Origin: Bacteroidota bacterium
GTDB taxonomy: Bacteria > Bacteroidota > Ignavibacteria > UBA10030 > UBA6906
Length of the DNA stretch: 64,000 nt
NCBI GenBank assembly: GCA_030835135.1
Contig: JAUQWO010000003.1
Coordinates: forward strand, 106,694 to 170,693
Reading direction: 5' to 3'
Positions 50,293 through 58,223 of this stretch are shown one piece after another; position 1 is the stretch's first letter; the number at the start of each line of letters is the position of its first letter. The notes beneath the pieces were generated by a model. That model was given only the letters and a program-made list of their open reading frames with translations. It was not told the origin of the DNA and did not search any database. A program made the position numbers and the translations under genes.

Positions 50293-51147
50293 TTAGACTC
50301 CGGAATATGCATTGAAGCCGCCATCCACCGGGATGGTCACACCAGTTACAAATGTCGCAAGATCCGACATCAGGAACAATGCCGCACCCTGAAGATCTTC
50401 CGGTTTGCCGAAGGTCCCCATGGGGGTGCCGGCGAGGATCTTCCTGCCGCGCGGACCGAGTTCACCCGTTTTCTCGTCGAACAGGAGGAACCGGTTCTGG
50501 TTCGTGACGAAGAAGCCCGGGGCGATGCCGTTGACCCGGACGTTCACCTTGGCAAGATGGACGGCGAGCCATTCGGTGAAATTGTTGACCGAGGCTTTGG
50601 CTGCGGAATACGCCGGGATCTTGGTCAGCGGATGGAAGGCATTCATGGAGGAGATATTGAGGACCACGCCCTGCTGCCGTGCGACCATCCCCTGCGTGAA
50701 CACCATCGTCGGGATGATGGTCCCGAGGAAATTCAGATCGAACACTTTGCGGAAGCCGTCCACATCCAGCCCGTAGAACGAGTCGGCCAGCCGGCCCATA
50801 TTCTCCGGCGTGATGAACTCTTCCTTTGTCGTCGCTTTGGGCGAATTGCCGCCGGCGCAATTGATGAGCATCGACACGTCGCCGAAGCGCGCGGTGATGG
50901 TCGCCAGCGCCTGATCCATCGAACCCCGGTCCAGCACATTCCCTTCAACACCGAGAGCATCGGTGCCGTACGTCTCCTTCAGCGAGGCCGCGAGTTTCTC
51001 GGCATGCTCCTTGACCAGGTCAACGACCACCATGCGAACACCCACGGCCGCGAACCCTGATGCGAGGGCCTGACCGATGATGCCGCCTCCGCCGGTGATC
51101 ACGCACACGCGACCAGCCATATGCCGGAATGAAAGTTCTGTTGCCAT
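50293..51147 (-). CDS. SDR oxidoreductase, probable fructuronate reductase
   Basis: Predicted to reduce D-fructuronate to D-mannonate. 284 residues: TGGGGIIGQALA cofactor loop, NCAGGNSP, NISSMNAFHPLTKIPAYSAAKA with catalytic Ser, Tyr and Lys, and VTGVTIPVDGGFNAYSGV at the end. This SDR type is used as mannonate oxidoreductase in several uronate clusters instead of the long-chain UxuB. ATG 51147 lies 9 bases after AGGAG; the ATG at 51156 abuts the ribosome-binding site. The substrate is inferred from context. Confidence 0.8.
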   Translation of the reverse strand: MATELSFRHMAGRVCVITGGGGIIGQALASGFAAVGVRMVVVDLVKEHAEKLAASLKETYGTDALGVEGNVLDRGSMDQALATITARFGDVSMLINCAGGNSPKATTKEEFITPENMGRLADSFYGLDVDGFRKVFDLNFLGTIIPTMVFTQGMVARQQGVVLNISSMNAFHPLTKIPAYSAAKASVNNFTEWLAVHLAKVNVRVNGIAPGFFVTNQNRFLLFDEKTGELGPRGRKILAGTPMGTFGKPEDLQGAALFLMSDLATFVTGVTIPVDGGFNAYSGV

Positions 51148-51215
51148 TGACTGCATCTCCTTGCATAGGATCCCCGGGAGGCACCATGCCTCCCGGGGCA
51201 TTCCGCGGACTGCGG

Positions 51216-52925
51216 TTACCGCACGAGCATCATCTTCATCGTCGCGATCTTCTCCCCGGCATTCAGCCGGTAGAAGTACACGCCGGAGGCGAGGCCGCTC
51301 GCGTTGAACTGCATCTCATGGCGGCCCGCTGCGCGGAGTTCGCCGTTGATCAGCGTGGCGACCTGGCGGCCGAGGATGTCGAACACTTCCAACGACACCT
51401 TCGCCGATTTCGCCAGCGTGAAGGTGAGCTGCGTGGTCGGGTTGAAGGGATTCGGGAAGTTCTGCGCCAGCGAGAACGCCTCCGGCAGCGCCTCACCCTG
51501 CTCCTGCACGTCCAGTGTCGGATCGTTCTTCCACGCGGTATACCGTGCCGGGAACCAGTTCAGGTCGCCCACCGGATACCCGCCATCGGCGGCGGAGTAC
51601 ACCGCATCCGAGGTCGGGAACGCCAGATTGAGGGTATCGCGGTAGTATTCCACGCTCCGGCGGTCGTAATCATACTGCGGCCGCCAATTCGTCGTCTCCT
51701 TCGTCTTGCCGGCGCCCAACGAGGCCTTCGGCGTGCGGTACCACTTCATCATATCAACCATCAGCTTCGGCATGTTCGGGAACGTCGTTGTGGTCTTCGT
51801 GAATGCCGTGGCGGAATCCGCGCCGATCCGGCTGTTGATCTTGTAGGTCAGAGGCGATCCTTCGGTGAGGGCGGGATTCGCCACGATCGGCCACACGGAC
51901 GCCGAGTCAAGGAATCCCTTCCCTGCCGCGCTGACAACGTAGTAGTTCTTCTTCACCGTCCATGCCGTGGTGTCATTCGGGACGGAGAGGACCCAGGTCA
52001 TCCGGGCGAAGCCGAAGGCATCCTTCTCGCCGCTGTCGGTGAACTCGGCCTGACGCACAGCGTCGGAATCCGCACCCATGGCGAACGCATCATACAGCAG
52101 GTTGTCCTTGATGATGACCTTCTTTCCGGTCCTGCCGAGCGACAACATGCCATGATAGCTCATGCCGTTCACACAGGTATTGTGCTCGAAGCGGAGATAC
52201 TGGATGTTCGCCGTGCTGGAGAAGTGACGGATGATGCGGTCCTGCCAGTTCACGAAGCTGTTGTTGACCACGATGAAACTGTCGATGGAACCCGCACGGA
52301 TATCGATACCCTTGCCCGCACCGAGGTTGGAGCGGCCGAGGAAGCCCATGTCCGTGAAGCGGCAGTTGGTGATGCGCAGGGTCTTGAGCGGCTGGTCGGT
52401 GCGCACATGGTTACCGTTGGTCTGCGACAGGATGCAGCTATCGAGCGTCAGCGTAAGTCCTGCCACCGCCGTATTGAAGAGGGAGCCCTGCAGATGGTTC
52501 AGATACGATGTGTCGTTCAGCGTGTAGTTGCCTGGTTCAAAGTATCCGGAGATGATCAGGTTCTTCAGCGTGACGCTTGAGCGCATGGTGATCATCGTGC
52601 CCGGAGGATTGCCCGTGGTCGCGCTCGGATACAGATAGATGATCGGCTTGCTGATGTTCCCCGTCGTGTCGTGCGTCTGCATCCGGATGGGGTACCCATT
52701 GGTGATGGCGCTCTGCTGCAGATAGACGCCACCGCGCTGCAGCACATACACGACGTTGGAATCGCGCCGCGCACCGTTCGCGAGCGTGTCGCCAACGATG
52801 AACTGGTTCAGGAATTTCGAGTTTTCGCTGTACGGCGGGATCCGGTACAGATTCTGCGACTGCGTGGAAACCGGCAGCAGTGAGAGAACAAGCATCACTG
52901 CAAGTAGTAGTTGCAGCTTGCGCAT
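51216..52925 (-). CDS. Beta-helix protein exported by type IX secretion
   Basis: A 569-residue protein: signal peptide (LQLLLAVMLVLSLLPVS), parallel beta-helix core (repeated strands such as VTLKNLIISGYF, LKTLRITNCRFTDMGF, SFIVVNNSFVNW, VIIKDNLLYDAF) and a C-terminal type A sorting domain (AQNFPNPFNPTTQLTFTL to GVYFYRLNAGEKIATMKMMLVR). The fold is that of pectate lyases and related surface proteins in pectin clusters; I see no definite catalytic motif, so lyase activity is a guess. AGGAGG lies 6 bases before the ATG. Directly downstream of the TonB receptor. Confidence 0.8.
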   Translation of the reverse strand: MRKLQLLLAVMLVLSLLPVSTQSQNLYRIPPYSENSKFLNQFIVGDTLANGARRDSNVVYVLQRGGVYLQQSAITNGYPIRMQTHDTTGNISKPIIYLYPSATTGNPPGTMITMRSSVTLKNLIISGYFEPGNYTLNDTSYLNHLQGSLFNTAVAGLTLTLDSCILSQTNGNHVRTDQPLKTLRITNCRFTDMGFLGRSNLGAGKGIDIRAGSIDSFIVVNNSFVNWQDRIIRHFSSTANIQYLRFEHNTCVNGMSYHGMLSLGRTGKKVIIKDNLLYDAFAMGADSDAVRQAEFTDSGEKDAFGFARMTWVLSVPNDTTAWTVKKNYYVVSAAGKGFLDSASVWPIVANPALTEGSPLTYKINSRIGADSATAFTKTTTTFPNMPKLMVDMMKWYRTPKASLGAGKTKETTNWRPQYDYDRRSVEYYRDTLNLAFPTSDAVYSAADGGYPVGDLNWFPARYTAWKNDPTLDVQEQGEALPEAFSLAQNFPNPFNPTTQLTFTLAKSAKVSLEVFDILGRQVATLINGELRAAGRHEMQFNASGLASGVYFYRLNAGEKIATMKMMLVR

Positions 52926-52992
52926 GACAGCCTCCTGTGTGGTGGTGATGTGGTACATGATACTGCGATGCTACGTGTGAACGACGACGATC

Positions 52993-55989
52993 TCAGAATT
53001 CGATCCGGACGCCCAGGTCCCCCGTCAGGCCGTAGCGCTGGTTCGACGTGAGGGTCTCCCAGTTCGCGGACGGATCGCGGTTGGCCGTGTACACCTGCTC
53101 CTCGATGCTCGTGAGATTGTTGATGTTGAAGAGGACCGAGATATTCTCCGTGAGACGCTGCTTCAGGGAAAGGTCCCAGCGGGAGAAATTCTGGACCACC
53201 GGATCGCTCCGGCGCGAGGCGGAATACGACCGGTTGTACTCACCCTGGAAGAAGACGGACAGACGGCCGGTGAACCCGCCCAGGTCATACCCGATGGCCA
53301 CGTTGCCGAAGAACTCCGGCTGGGCCTCGAGCTTCTGCTTCTGGTCGGTCATCACAAACGCGTACTTCGGGATCCGGCCGATCCCCGGGATGAACGTATA
53401 GGTCGTGTCCGTCCGGTACGTCAGCACATACGTCTCGGAACGGATGATCGAGAGGTTGTAGCTGAGGACGATATTCGACAGCAATCCGGGCAGAAACGAC
53501 AGGTTCGCCTGATGTTCCAGTTCGAAACCCCAGACCTTGGTGGGCTTGTCGGAGTTCATCGCATACGTCAGACTCATCGGCGAGTTGAGCGGGAACGGCA
53601 TCGCCCAGGTGATGCCCAGCGTGTCGAGGATCGAGCCCGTCCCCCGTTTGTAGTCCATGGGAATATTGGAGACCGTGTGGAACATATCGTCGATGTGTCG
53701 GTAGAATGCCGACACCGTGAACAGACCGATCTCACTGCCGAAGACCGAAGAGTTGACCTCGAAGTTCCAGGCCTTTGCATTCTTCAGGTCCGGGTTGCCG
53801 GCGGTCACGATGTTGCGGGGGTTCGTGATGCGCGCAACGAGCTTATTGAGCCGCATATTGAAATCCGGCCGGGCCAGCGCACGGTAGGCCGCGAATCGCA
53901 CGTTCATGAAATCCGTCGGACGGATGGTCAGGTGAAAATTCGGCAACCAGCTGGTCTCGGTGTGACTGGCGGTGGTGTCGACGAACGAACCGGTGACCGG
54001 GAAGCCGGAGAGCGCGGCCGTAGAATAAACGGAGACGTAGTCGTCGGTTTCCTGTTCCACACGCACACCGGCGATGAACGTGGCAAAGGCTCCCAGGTTG
54101 AACGTGTTCATGATATAGCCCGCGGCGATCCGCTCGGTGATGTCATAGTAGTCACCGGCGGCTTCGGGGTCGTAATTGTATTCCCGCTGCGTGCCGGACT
54201 CGTTCACGCCGTTCTTGTTCAGCTCGTACCAATCGCGCAGCGCGTCCTTGTTCACAAGTGGATTCAGGCTGAACCTGTCGAAGATCGCGCGCTTCTCGGG
54301 TGTGGGATCCAGGAAGTTCGTGAGCAGGACAAGACGGCCCACCATCTGCAGATCAGCGAAGCGCGTACCCCCGAAATTCTTGGGCTGAATGCTGCCGTCG
54401 CCTGCGATCGTATGCGTCCCGAAGTACGAGGACAGGTAGTAGGGCGCCATCAAGCTGGTGGTTTCCTTGAAGCGGGTGCGGTAGCGGTACTTGCCGCCAA
54501 CCTTGAGGTCCCAGCTGACAAGGTCGCCGAGGACGATCTTCCGGGAGATGTCGAAGAAGGCCGTTCGTTCGCGGTCGTGGTTCTTCTCGGTGGAGTACAC
54601 CGCGGTGTCAAGGGAGGATGCGGCGAAATTGTTGTACGCGTAGTCGATGAACTGCTCCACCGGGCCCTTCCAGATGGCCTCGGGGATGGCGCGCATCCCG
54701 GACACGCCCGTGCTGGGGGGTTCGCTGAACTGCATGCGGTAGTCGTATGGGAAACGCGACTGCGACTGCGCAAACGACAGCCCCCACGTGACGTTCATGT
54801 CGTACAGGACATTGTCGCCGCGGATGGAGCTGTTGAAGACGTTGATGGTCTGTTCCCGGTCCCAGATCGAGTAGAAGACGCGCTCGCCCCCGTTCGGGTA
54901 ATTGCGGCCATACGTGGTGTAGTCCCTGTTCGTCTGGCTGAACATGTTATTGATGCGGATGGTCCCGCCTTCGGGGGTATTGATATCGATGAGAAGTCCT
55001 GCCCCGGCCCTCCGGCGGGTCTCGTCGACGAAGTTGAGGGTCAGCTCATCATAGAAGTAGTCCGTGTAGTTCCGCAGCGTCCCGTCCAGACCGATATTGT
55101 ACTGCTCGCGGCTCCGGTCGCGCTGCTCGATGTTGCCGTTCACCTGCACGCCGACGACGTTGTCGAAGAACCGTTCGCCGTACTTCGCGGTCACGTCGTA
55201 CTGGCCGAGGTTGTCCGTCATGCGGCTGTAGAGCCCTTTGGCATCGATCCTGATCTGGCGTTCTTCGGGGGCCTTGCGGGTCACGAGGTTAATGCTGCCG
55301 GCGATCGCATCGGCATCCTTATCGGGCGTGAGGGCTTTGAACAGTTCGATCCCGGCGAGTGTCCCCTGCGAGAAGGTGCTCAGATCGACGCCACGCGAAT
55401 CGGCATCGGTCGGCGGGATACGCACACCATCGATTGTGAAACTTGTGAACTTGTCGCTCATGCCGCGGAGGATGACCTTGTTCGCCTCGCCGCCGGAGCG
55501 GATGATGGAGACACCGGGGAGGCGGCCGATCGCTTCGGCTGCGTTCGCGTCGGGCATCTCCTTGATCTTCTCCTCCGAGATCACGTTCACGATCGTCGTG
55601 GAGGTGATCTGCTGATTGATGGCTGCGACCTGTCCGCGGGCCTGACCGGTGATGACGACCTCATTGCCTTCAAGGACATCGGGCACGAGGGTCGGGTTCA
55701 GCGTCACCGTCGACCTGCCCTCGAACGTCGCCGGGAATTCCCGCTGCTTGTACCCGACGTACGAGACGCGCACGCGGTAGGAGCCGGCGGGGATGTTGGT
55801 GATCGTGAATTGCCCTTCCCTGTCGGAGACGCCGCCGATGGCGGTGCCGAGCAGGTGAACGTTCGCACCGACGAGGATCTCGTGGGTGACGGAATCCTTC
55901 ACCGTTCCGCGCAGTGTGCTCTGGGCGATCCCGGCAGCCGGCATCAGCAGGAGCAGCAGCAGGGCTGCATGGAGCATGGGTCGATGCAT
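52993..55989 (-). CDS. SusC-like TonB-dependent outer-membrane receptor
   Basis: A 998-residue receptor likely importing oligogalacturonides across the outer membrane. Order: signal peptide (LHAALLLLLLMPAAGIAQ), carboxypeptidase-like regulatory domain (about 25-105, GTVKDSVTHEILVGANVHL), plug domain (about 120-260, with MPDANAAEAIGRLPGVS and GGEANKVILRGMSDKFTS), then the 22-strand barrel ending in GVRIEF with a terminal Phe. No SusD partner follows. GGAGG lies 8 bases before the ATG. It is the first gene of the pectin locus. Confidence 0.9.
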   Translation of the reverse strand: MHRPMLHAALLLLLLMPAAGIAQSTLRGTVKDSVTHEILVGANVHLLGTAIGGVSDREGQFTITNIPAGSYRVRVSYVGYKQREFPATFEGRSTVTLNPTLVPDVLEGNEVVITGQARGQVAAINQQITSTTIVNVISEEKIKEMPDANAAEAIGRLPGVSIIRSGGEANKVILRGMSDKFTSFTIDGVRIPPTDADSRGVDLSTFSQGTLAGIELFKALTPDKDADAIAGSINLVTRKAPEERQIRIDAKGLYSRMTDNLGQYDVTAKYGERFFDNVVGVQVNGNIEQRDRSREQYNIGLDGTLRNYTDYFYDELTLNFVDETRRRAGAGLLIDINTPEGGTIRINNMFSQTNRDYTTYGRNYPNGGERVFYSIWDREQTINVFNSSIRGDNVLYDMNVTWGLSFAQSQSRFPYDYRMQFSEPPSTGVSGMRAIPEAIWKGPVEQFIDYAYNNFAASSLDTAVYSTEKNHDRERTAFFDISRKIVLGDLVSWDLKVGGKYRYRTRFKETTSLMAPYYLSSYFGTHTIAGDGSIQPKNFGGTRFADLQMVGRLVLLTNFLDPTPEKRAIFDRFSLNPLVNKDALRDWYELNKNGVNESGTQREYNYDPEAAGDYYDITERIAAGYIMNTFNLGAFATFIAGVRVEQETDDYVSVYSTAALSGFPVTGSFVDTTASHTETSWLPNFHLTIRPTDFMNVRFAAYRALARPDFNMRLNKLVARITNPRNIVTAGNPDLKNAKAWNFEVNSSVFGSEIGLFTVSAFYRHIDDMFHTVSNIPMDYKRGTGSILDTLGITWAMPFPLNSPMSLTYAMNSDKPTKVWGFELEHQANLSFLPGLLSNIVLSYNLSIIRSETYVLTYRTDTTYTFIPGIGRIPKYAFVMTDQKQKLEAQPEFFGNVAIGYDLGGFTGRLSVFFQGEYNRSYSASRRSDPVVQNFSRWDLSLKQRLTENISVLFNINNLTSIEEQVYTANRDPSANWETLTSNQRYGLTGDLGVRIEF

Positions 55990-56285
55990 GGGAGACCTCC
56001 TTCTCTTCACCGTCGCGCTCCGTGGGCATGCGCGTCGGAGTAATGTGGGTCGGTACAAATGAACTCGATCGAACAACGGATAAGACGTTCGTGTGTCGCG
56101 AGGCAGTCGTCGTTGCCTGCGGACGCACGGGCTACAGATGCGATGTTGAGAACAGCCGGGAAGCCTGGTTGGTGGTCCGTATGCGTGAGGGGTGGCCCCA
56201 TTTCTCACGGTGCCGGTCGGGTTCAGCGGGGCGAATTCTCGTGTAAACGGACTCGCTGAAAACCCTCATCGGCGGCATCATTACG

Positions 56286-56302
56286 GTTACTTTACCGGTA
56301 AC
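56286..56302. promoter_or_regulatory. LacI-type operator upstream of the TonB receptor
   Basis: GTTACTTTACCGGTAAC, an imperfect palindrome centred on the CCGG typical of LacI-family operators. It lies just past the predicted transcription start of the minus-strand promoter at 56316-56344, a position suited to repression. It matches the site before the GH105 gene in 14 of 17 bases. Confidence 0.7.
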
Positions 56303-56315
56303 TGTATCGTGTACG

Positions 56316-56344
56316 AAGATACTAAGTGAATTCTAGAGTGTCAA
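56316..56344 (-). promoter_or_regulatory. Sigma-70-like promoter of the pectin locus
   Basis: TTGACA (56344-56339), 17-bp spacer, TATCTT (56321-56316). Transcription would begin near 56309, a few bases before the operator. Confidence 0.75.
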
Positions 56345-56539
56345 GAGAAAAGTGCGAGGCCGTCAAGAATCGGCCCCACATTTGTGAATCCGCTCTTCCT
56401 TCCTTATTATAGAGTAGTTGCAGCGGCAATTGCAACCACCTGCTCTTTCTCCCTCCTTCGTTCGCTGCGGACCGCTACCAAATCCCTGATGGGGGGAAGA
56501 CATCAGCATTTCACACACCGTACATGATCGGGTCTCCCC

Positions 56540-57826
56540 ATGAAGCCAGGACGCGTGTTCGTCATTCTTTGCGCAGCGATGGCGTTTCCATTGCACGGCA
56601 TGCTGTGGGCACAAGGCGAAAGCGCGGTACCGTTTCTCCTTATCGCTCCTGATCCTGCCGGGAATGGCTGGGGTGGCGTATCCACTGCGGTGGTCTCGGA
56701 CAACCCGACGGCCTCGATCGTGAATCCGGGTCAGCTCGGTCTGCTCAGCCTCGATACGTACTTCGCGGCGTCGATGTACGCTCCCAAGACCCGGTGGTTC
56801 CCGCAGTATGCTCTTCCGGACCTCACGTACGATGTCACGGCGGTGAATGGTGGGGTGAATCTGGCGCGCACATTCGGGCTGGGACTTCCGATCAGTATTG
56901 GCGTAGGATATTCAAGGGTCCATCTGAATCTCGGGACCTTTGCCGTGACGAGCAGCAATGGACCGCAGGTCATCGCAAAGGTCTCATCGTGGGAGCAGTC
57001 GGAGTGTTTCAGTCTCGGCGCAGGGATCGACTACTTCGTGCGGCTCGGCATCGGCATGAACTATGAACGGATCGAATCGAACCTCGCCCCGATCGTCACA
57101 GAACAAGGTCAGACCACCGGAAAAGCCAATGGAACCGCGGTCGATCTCGGTGTGTTGCTCGAGATTCCGGTCATCGACATCATTGGGAAGCTGCAGGAGA
57201 AGCCGGTGACATGTGGATGGGGATTGACTCCCGTCGCGAACATCAGCGCCGGCTATGCCCGCCAGAATCATGGGAACAGCATCACCTATATGGACGTGGC
57301 GATGAGCGATCCCCTTCCCCGCAACGCGGTCGTGGGGCTCAGCACCGAGATCGGTCTGGCTCTCATCGTGGACGGTGAGCCATGGAAGGTGTTTGCGTTT
57401 ACGCTGGCGCGGGAAGCGGAGGACCTGTTGGTGGTGCGGCATGCGGACGGGACCTTCGAGTATCAGTCGGGACTCGGCGACATCTCGTTCTTCAAGCATA
57501 TCATTCAGGGGAGGCTCAACGACGATGAGCGGCCCGAGCTGCACAAGGGATGGCAGCTCGCGTTCGGGGATGCCGTCTTCGTGCGTGGCGGTACGTTCCT
57601 GGAGTCACCGAGGTATGGGAACCGGCACTACGCAACCCTCGGGTACGGGATCCGGCTTGGCGGGTTTCTGCGGCTGCTGTCGGCCGTGGCTCCGGAGTAC
57701 CAGCCGGGGGACGTGCTCTCATTCATAGCGGCGCACATCGATCTGGCGTACGATCACGCGGAGTACAGCACAAGCGGTCCGCTCAGTTCCACCGCGTTCA
57801 ACGCCGTGAGCATTGTGATCCGCTAG
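56540..57826 (+). CDS. PorV/PorQ-like outer-membrane beta-barrel protein
   Basis: A 428-residue protein with a signal peptide ending near LWAQ. The region after it, AVPFLLIAPDPAGNGWGGVS then NPTASIVNPGQLGLLS, matches the start of PorV/PorQ FadL-like barrels that shuttle T9SS cargo to the cell surface. The rest is barrel-like, with alternating strands and a final strand ending VSIVIR. Cargo carrier or simple porin cannot be told apart. It is transcribed away from the pectin locus, and T9SS cargo is encoded on both sides. Confidence 0.65.
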   Translation: MKPGRVFVILCAAMAFPLHGMLWAQGESAVPFLLIAPDPAGNGWGGVSTAVVSDNPTASIVNPGQLGLLSLDTYFAASMYAPKTRWFPQYALPDLTYDVTAVNGGVNLARTFGLGLPISIGVGYSRVHLNLGTFAVTSSNGPQVIAKVSSWEQSECFSLGAGIDYFVRLGIGMNYERIESNLAPIVTEQGQTTGKANGTAVDLGVLLEIPVIDIIGKLQEKPVTCGWGLTPVANISAGYARQNHGNSITYMDVAMSDPLPRNAVVGLSTEIGLALIVDGEPWKVFAFTLAREAEDLLVVRHADGTFEYQSGLGDISFFKHIIQGRLNDDERPELHKGWQLAFGDAVFVRGGTFLESPRYGNRHYATLGYGIRLGGFLRLLSAVAPEYQPGDVLSFIAAHIDLAYDHAEYSTSGPLSSTAFNAVSIVIR

Positions 57827-58033
57827 ACTGGGTGCTGATTCTCTGTGCCGATGCTTGTGGATACCCGGTTTGCACGAAAAAGCTCTTGCGGATTTCGGAG
57901 AAATCTCTTATCTTAGTGTTGCTGTAGATGTTCTTACCTCTTCCAGTCCACCCAGCACTTCACCCTGCCACGCGAAGCGTTAGCTGGTGGGAAAAGAGTT
58001 GTGAAAAGAGCCGGAAAGGGTAAGGAAGTAAAG

Positions 58034-58108
58034 GGGGCGGTAGCTCAGCTTGGTTAGAGCGCCTGCCTGTCACGCAGGAGGTCGCGGGTTCGAGTCCCGT
58101 CCGCCCCG
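58034..58108 (+). tRNA. tRNA-Asp (anticodon GTC)
   Basis: A full cloverleaf: acceptor stem GGGGCGG/CCGCCCC, D stem GCTC/GAGC, anticodon stem CCTGC/GCAGG with loop CTGTCAC (anticodon GTC), T arm with TTCGAGT, and discriminator G. The 3' CCA is not encoded. Confidence 0.96.
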
Positions 58109-58110
58109 CC

Positions 58111-58131
58111 CGATCCCGCTTCGCGGGATCG
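58111..58131 (+). terminator. Hairpin just after tRNA-Asp
   Basis: Perfect 9-bp stem CGATCCCGC/GCGGGATCG with a TTC loop, 2 bases beyond the tRNA. There is no T-run after it, so it may mark the 3' processing border rather than act as a strong terminator. Confidence 0.55.
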
Positions 58132-58147
58132 AATTATCAGTTATCCA

Positions 58148-58168
58148 TTATCCATGGATCATGGATAA
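58148..58168. repeat. AT-rich palindrome TTATCCATG/CATGGATAA
   Basis: Perfect 9-bp inverted repeat with a GAT loop, preceded by partial TTATCCAT repeats. Like the palindrome after gdhA, it lies between a gene end and a terminator. Confidence 0.65.
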
Positions 58169-58171
58169 TTG

Positions 58172-58197
58172 AGAGCCCGGAAGGTTTTCCGGGCTCT
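58172..58197. terminator. Bidirectional terminator between tRNA-Asp and the 58224 gene
   Basis: Eleven-bp stem (58172-58182 with 58187-58197; core GAGCCCGGAA) and a 4-base loop, followed by GCTGTTTTG on the plus strand. It lies 27 bases past the stop of the convergent gene. Confidence 0.8.
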
Positions 58198-58223
58198 GCT
58201 GTTTTGTGGCCTCCCCCCCACCG

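Larger units (their letters stand above)
55990..56539. other. Divergent regulatory region, pectin locus and PorV-like gene
   Basis: 550 bp without a gene. It holds the TonB-receptor promoter and operator (separate entries) and an AT-rich stretch around 56310-56440. The TonB transcript would have a 5' leader of about 320 bases in which I see no known riboswitch. No clear promoter was identified for the plus-strand gene at 56540. Confidence 0.5.
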
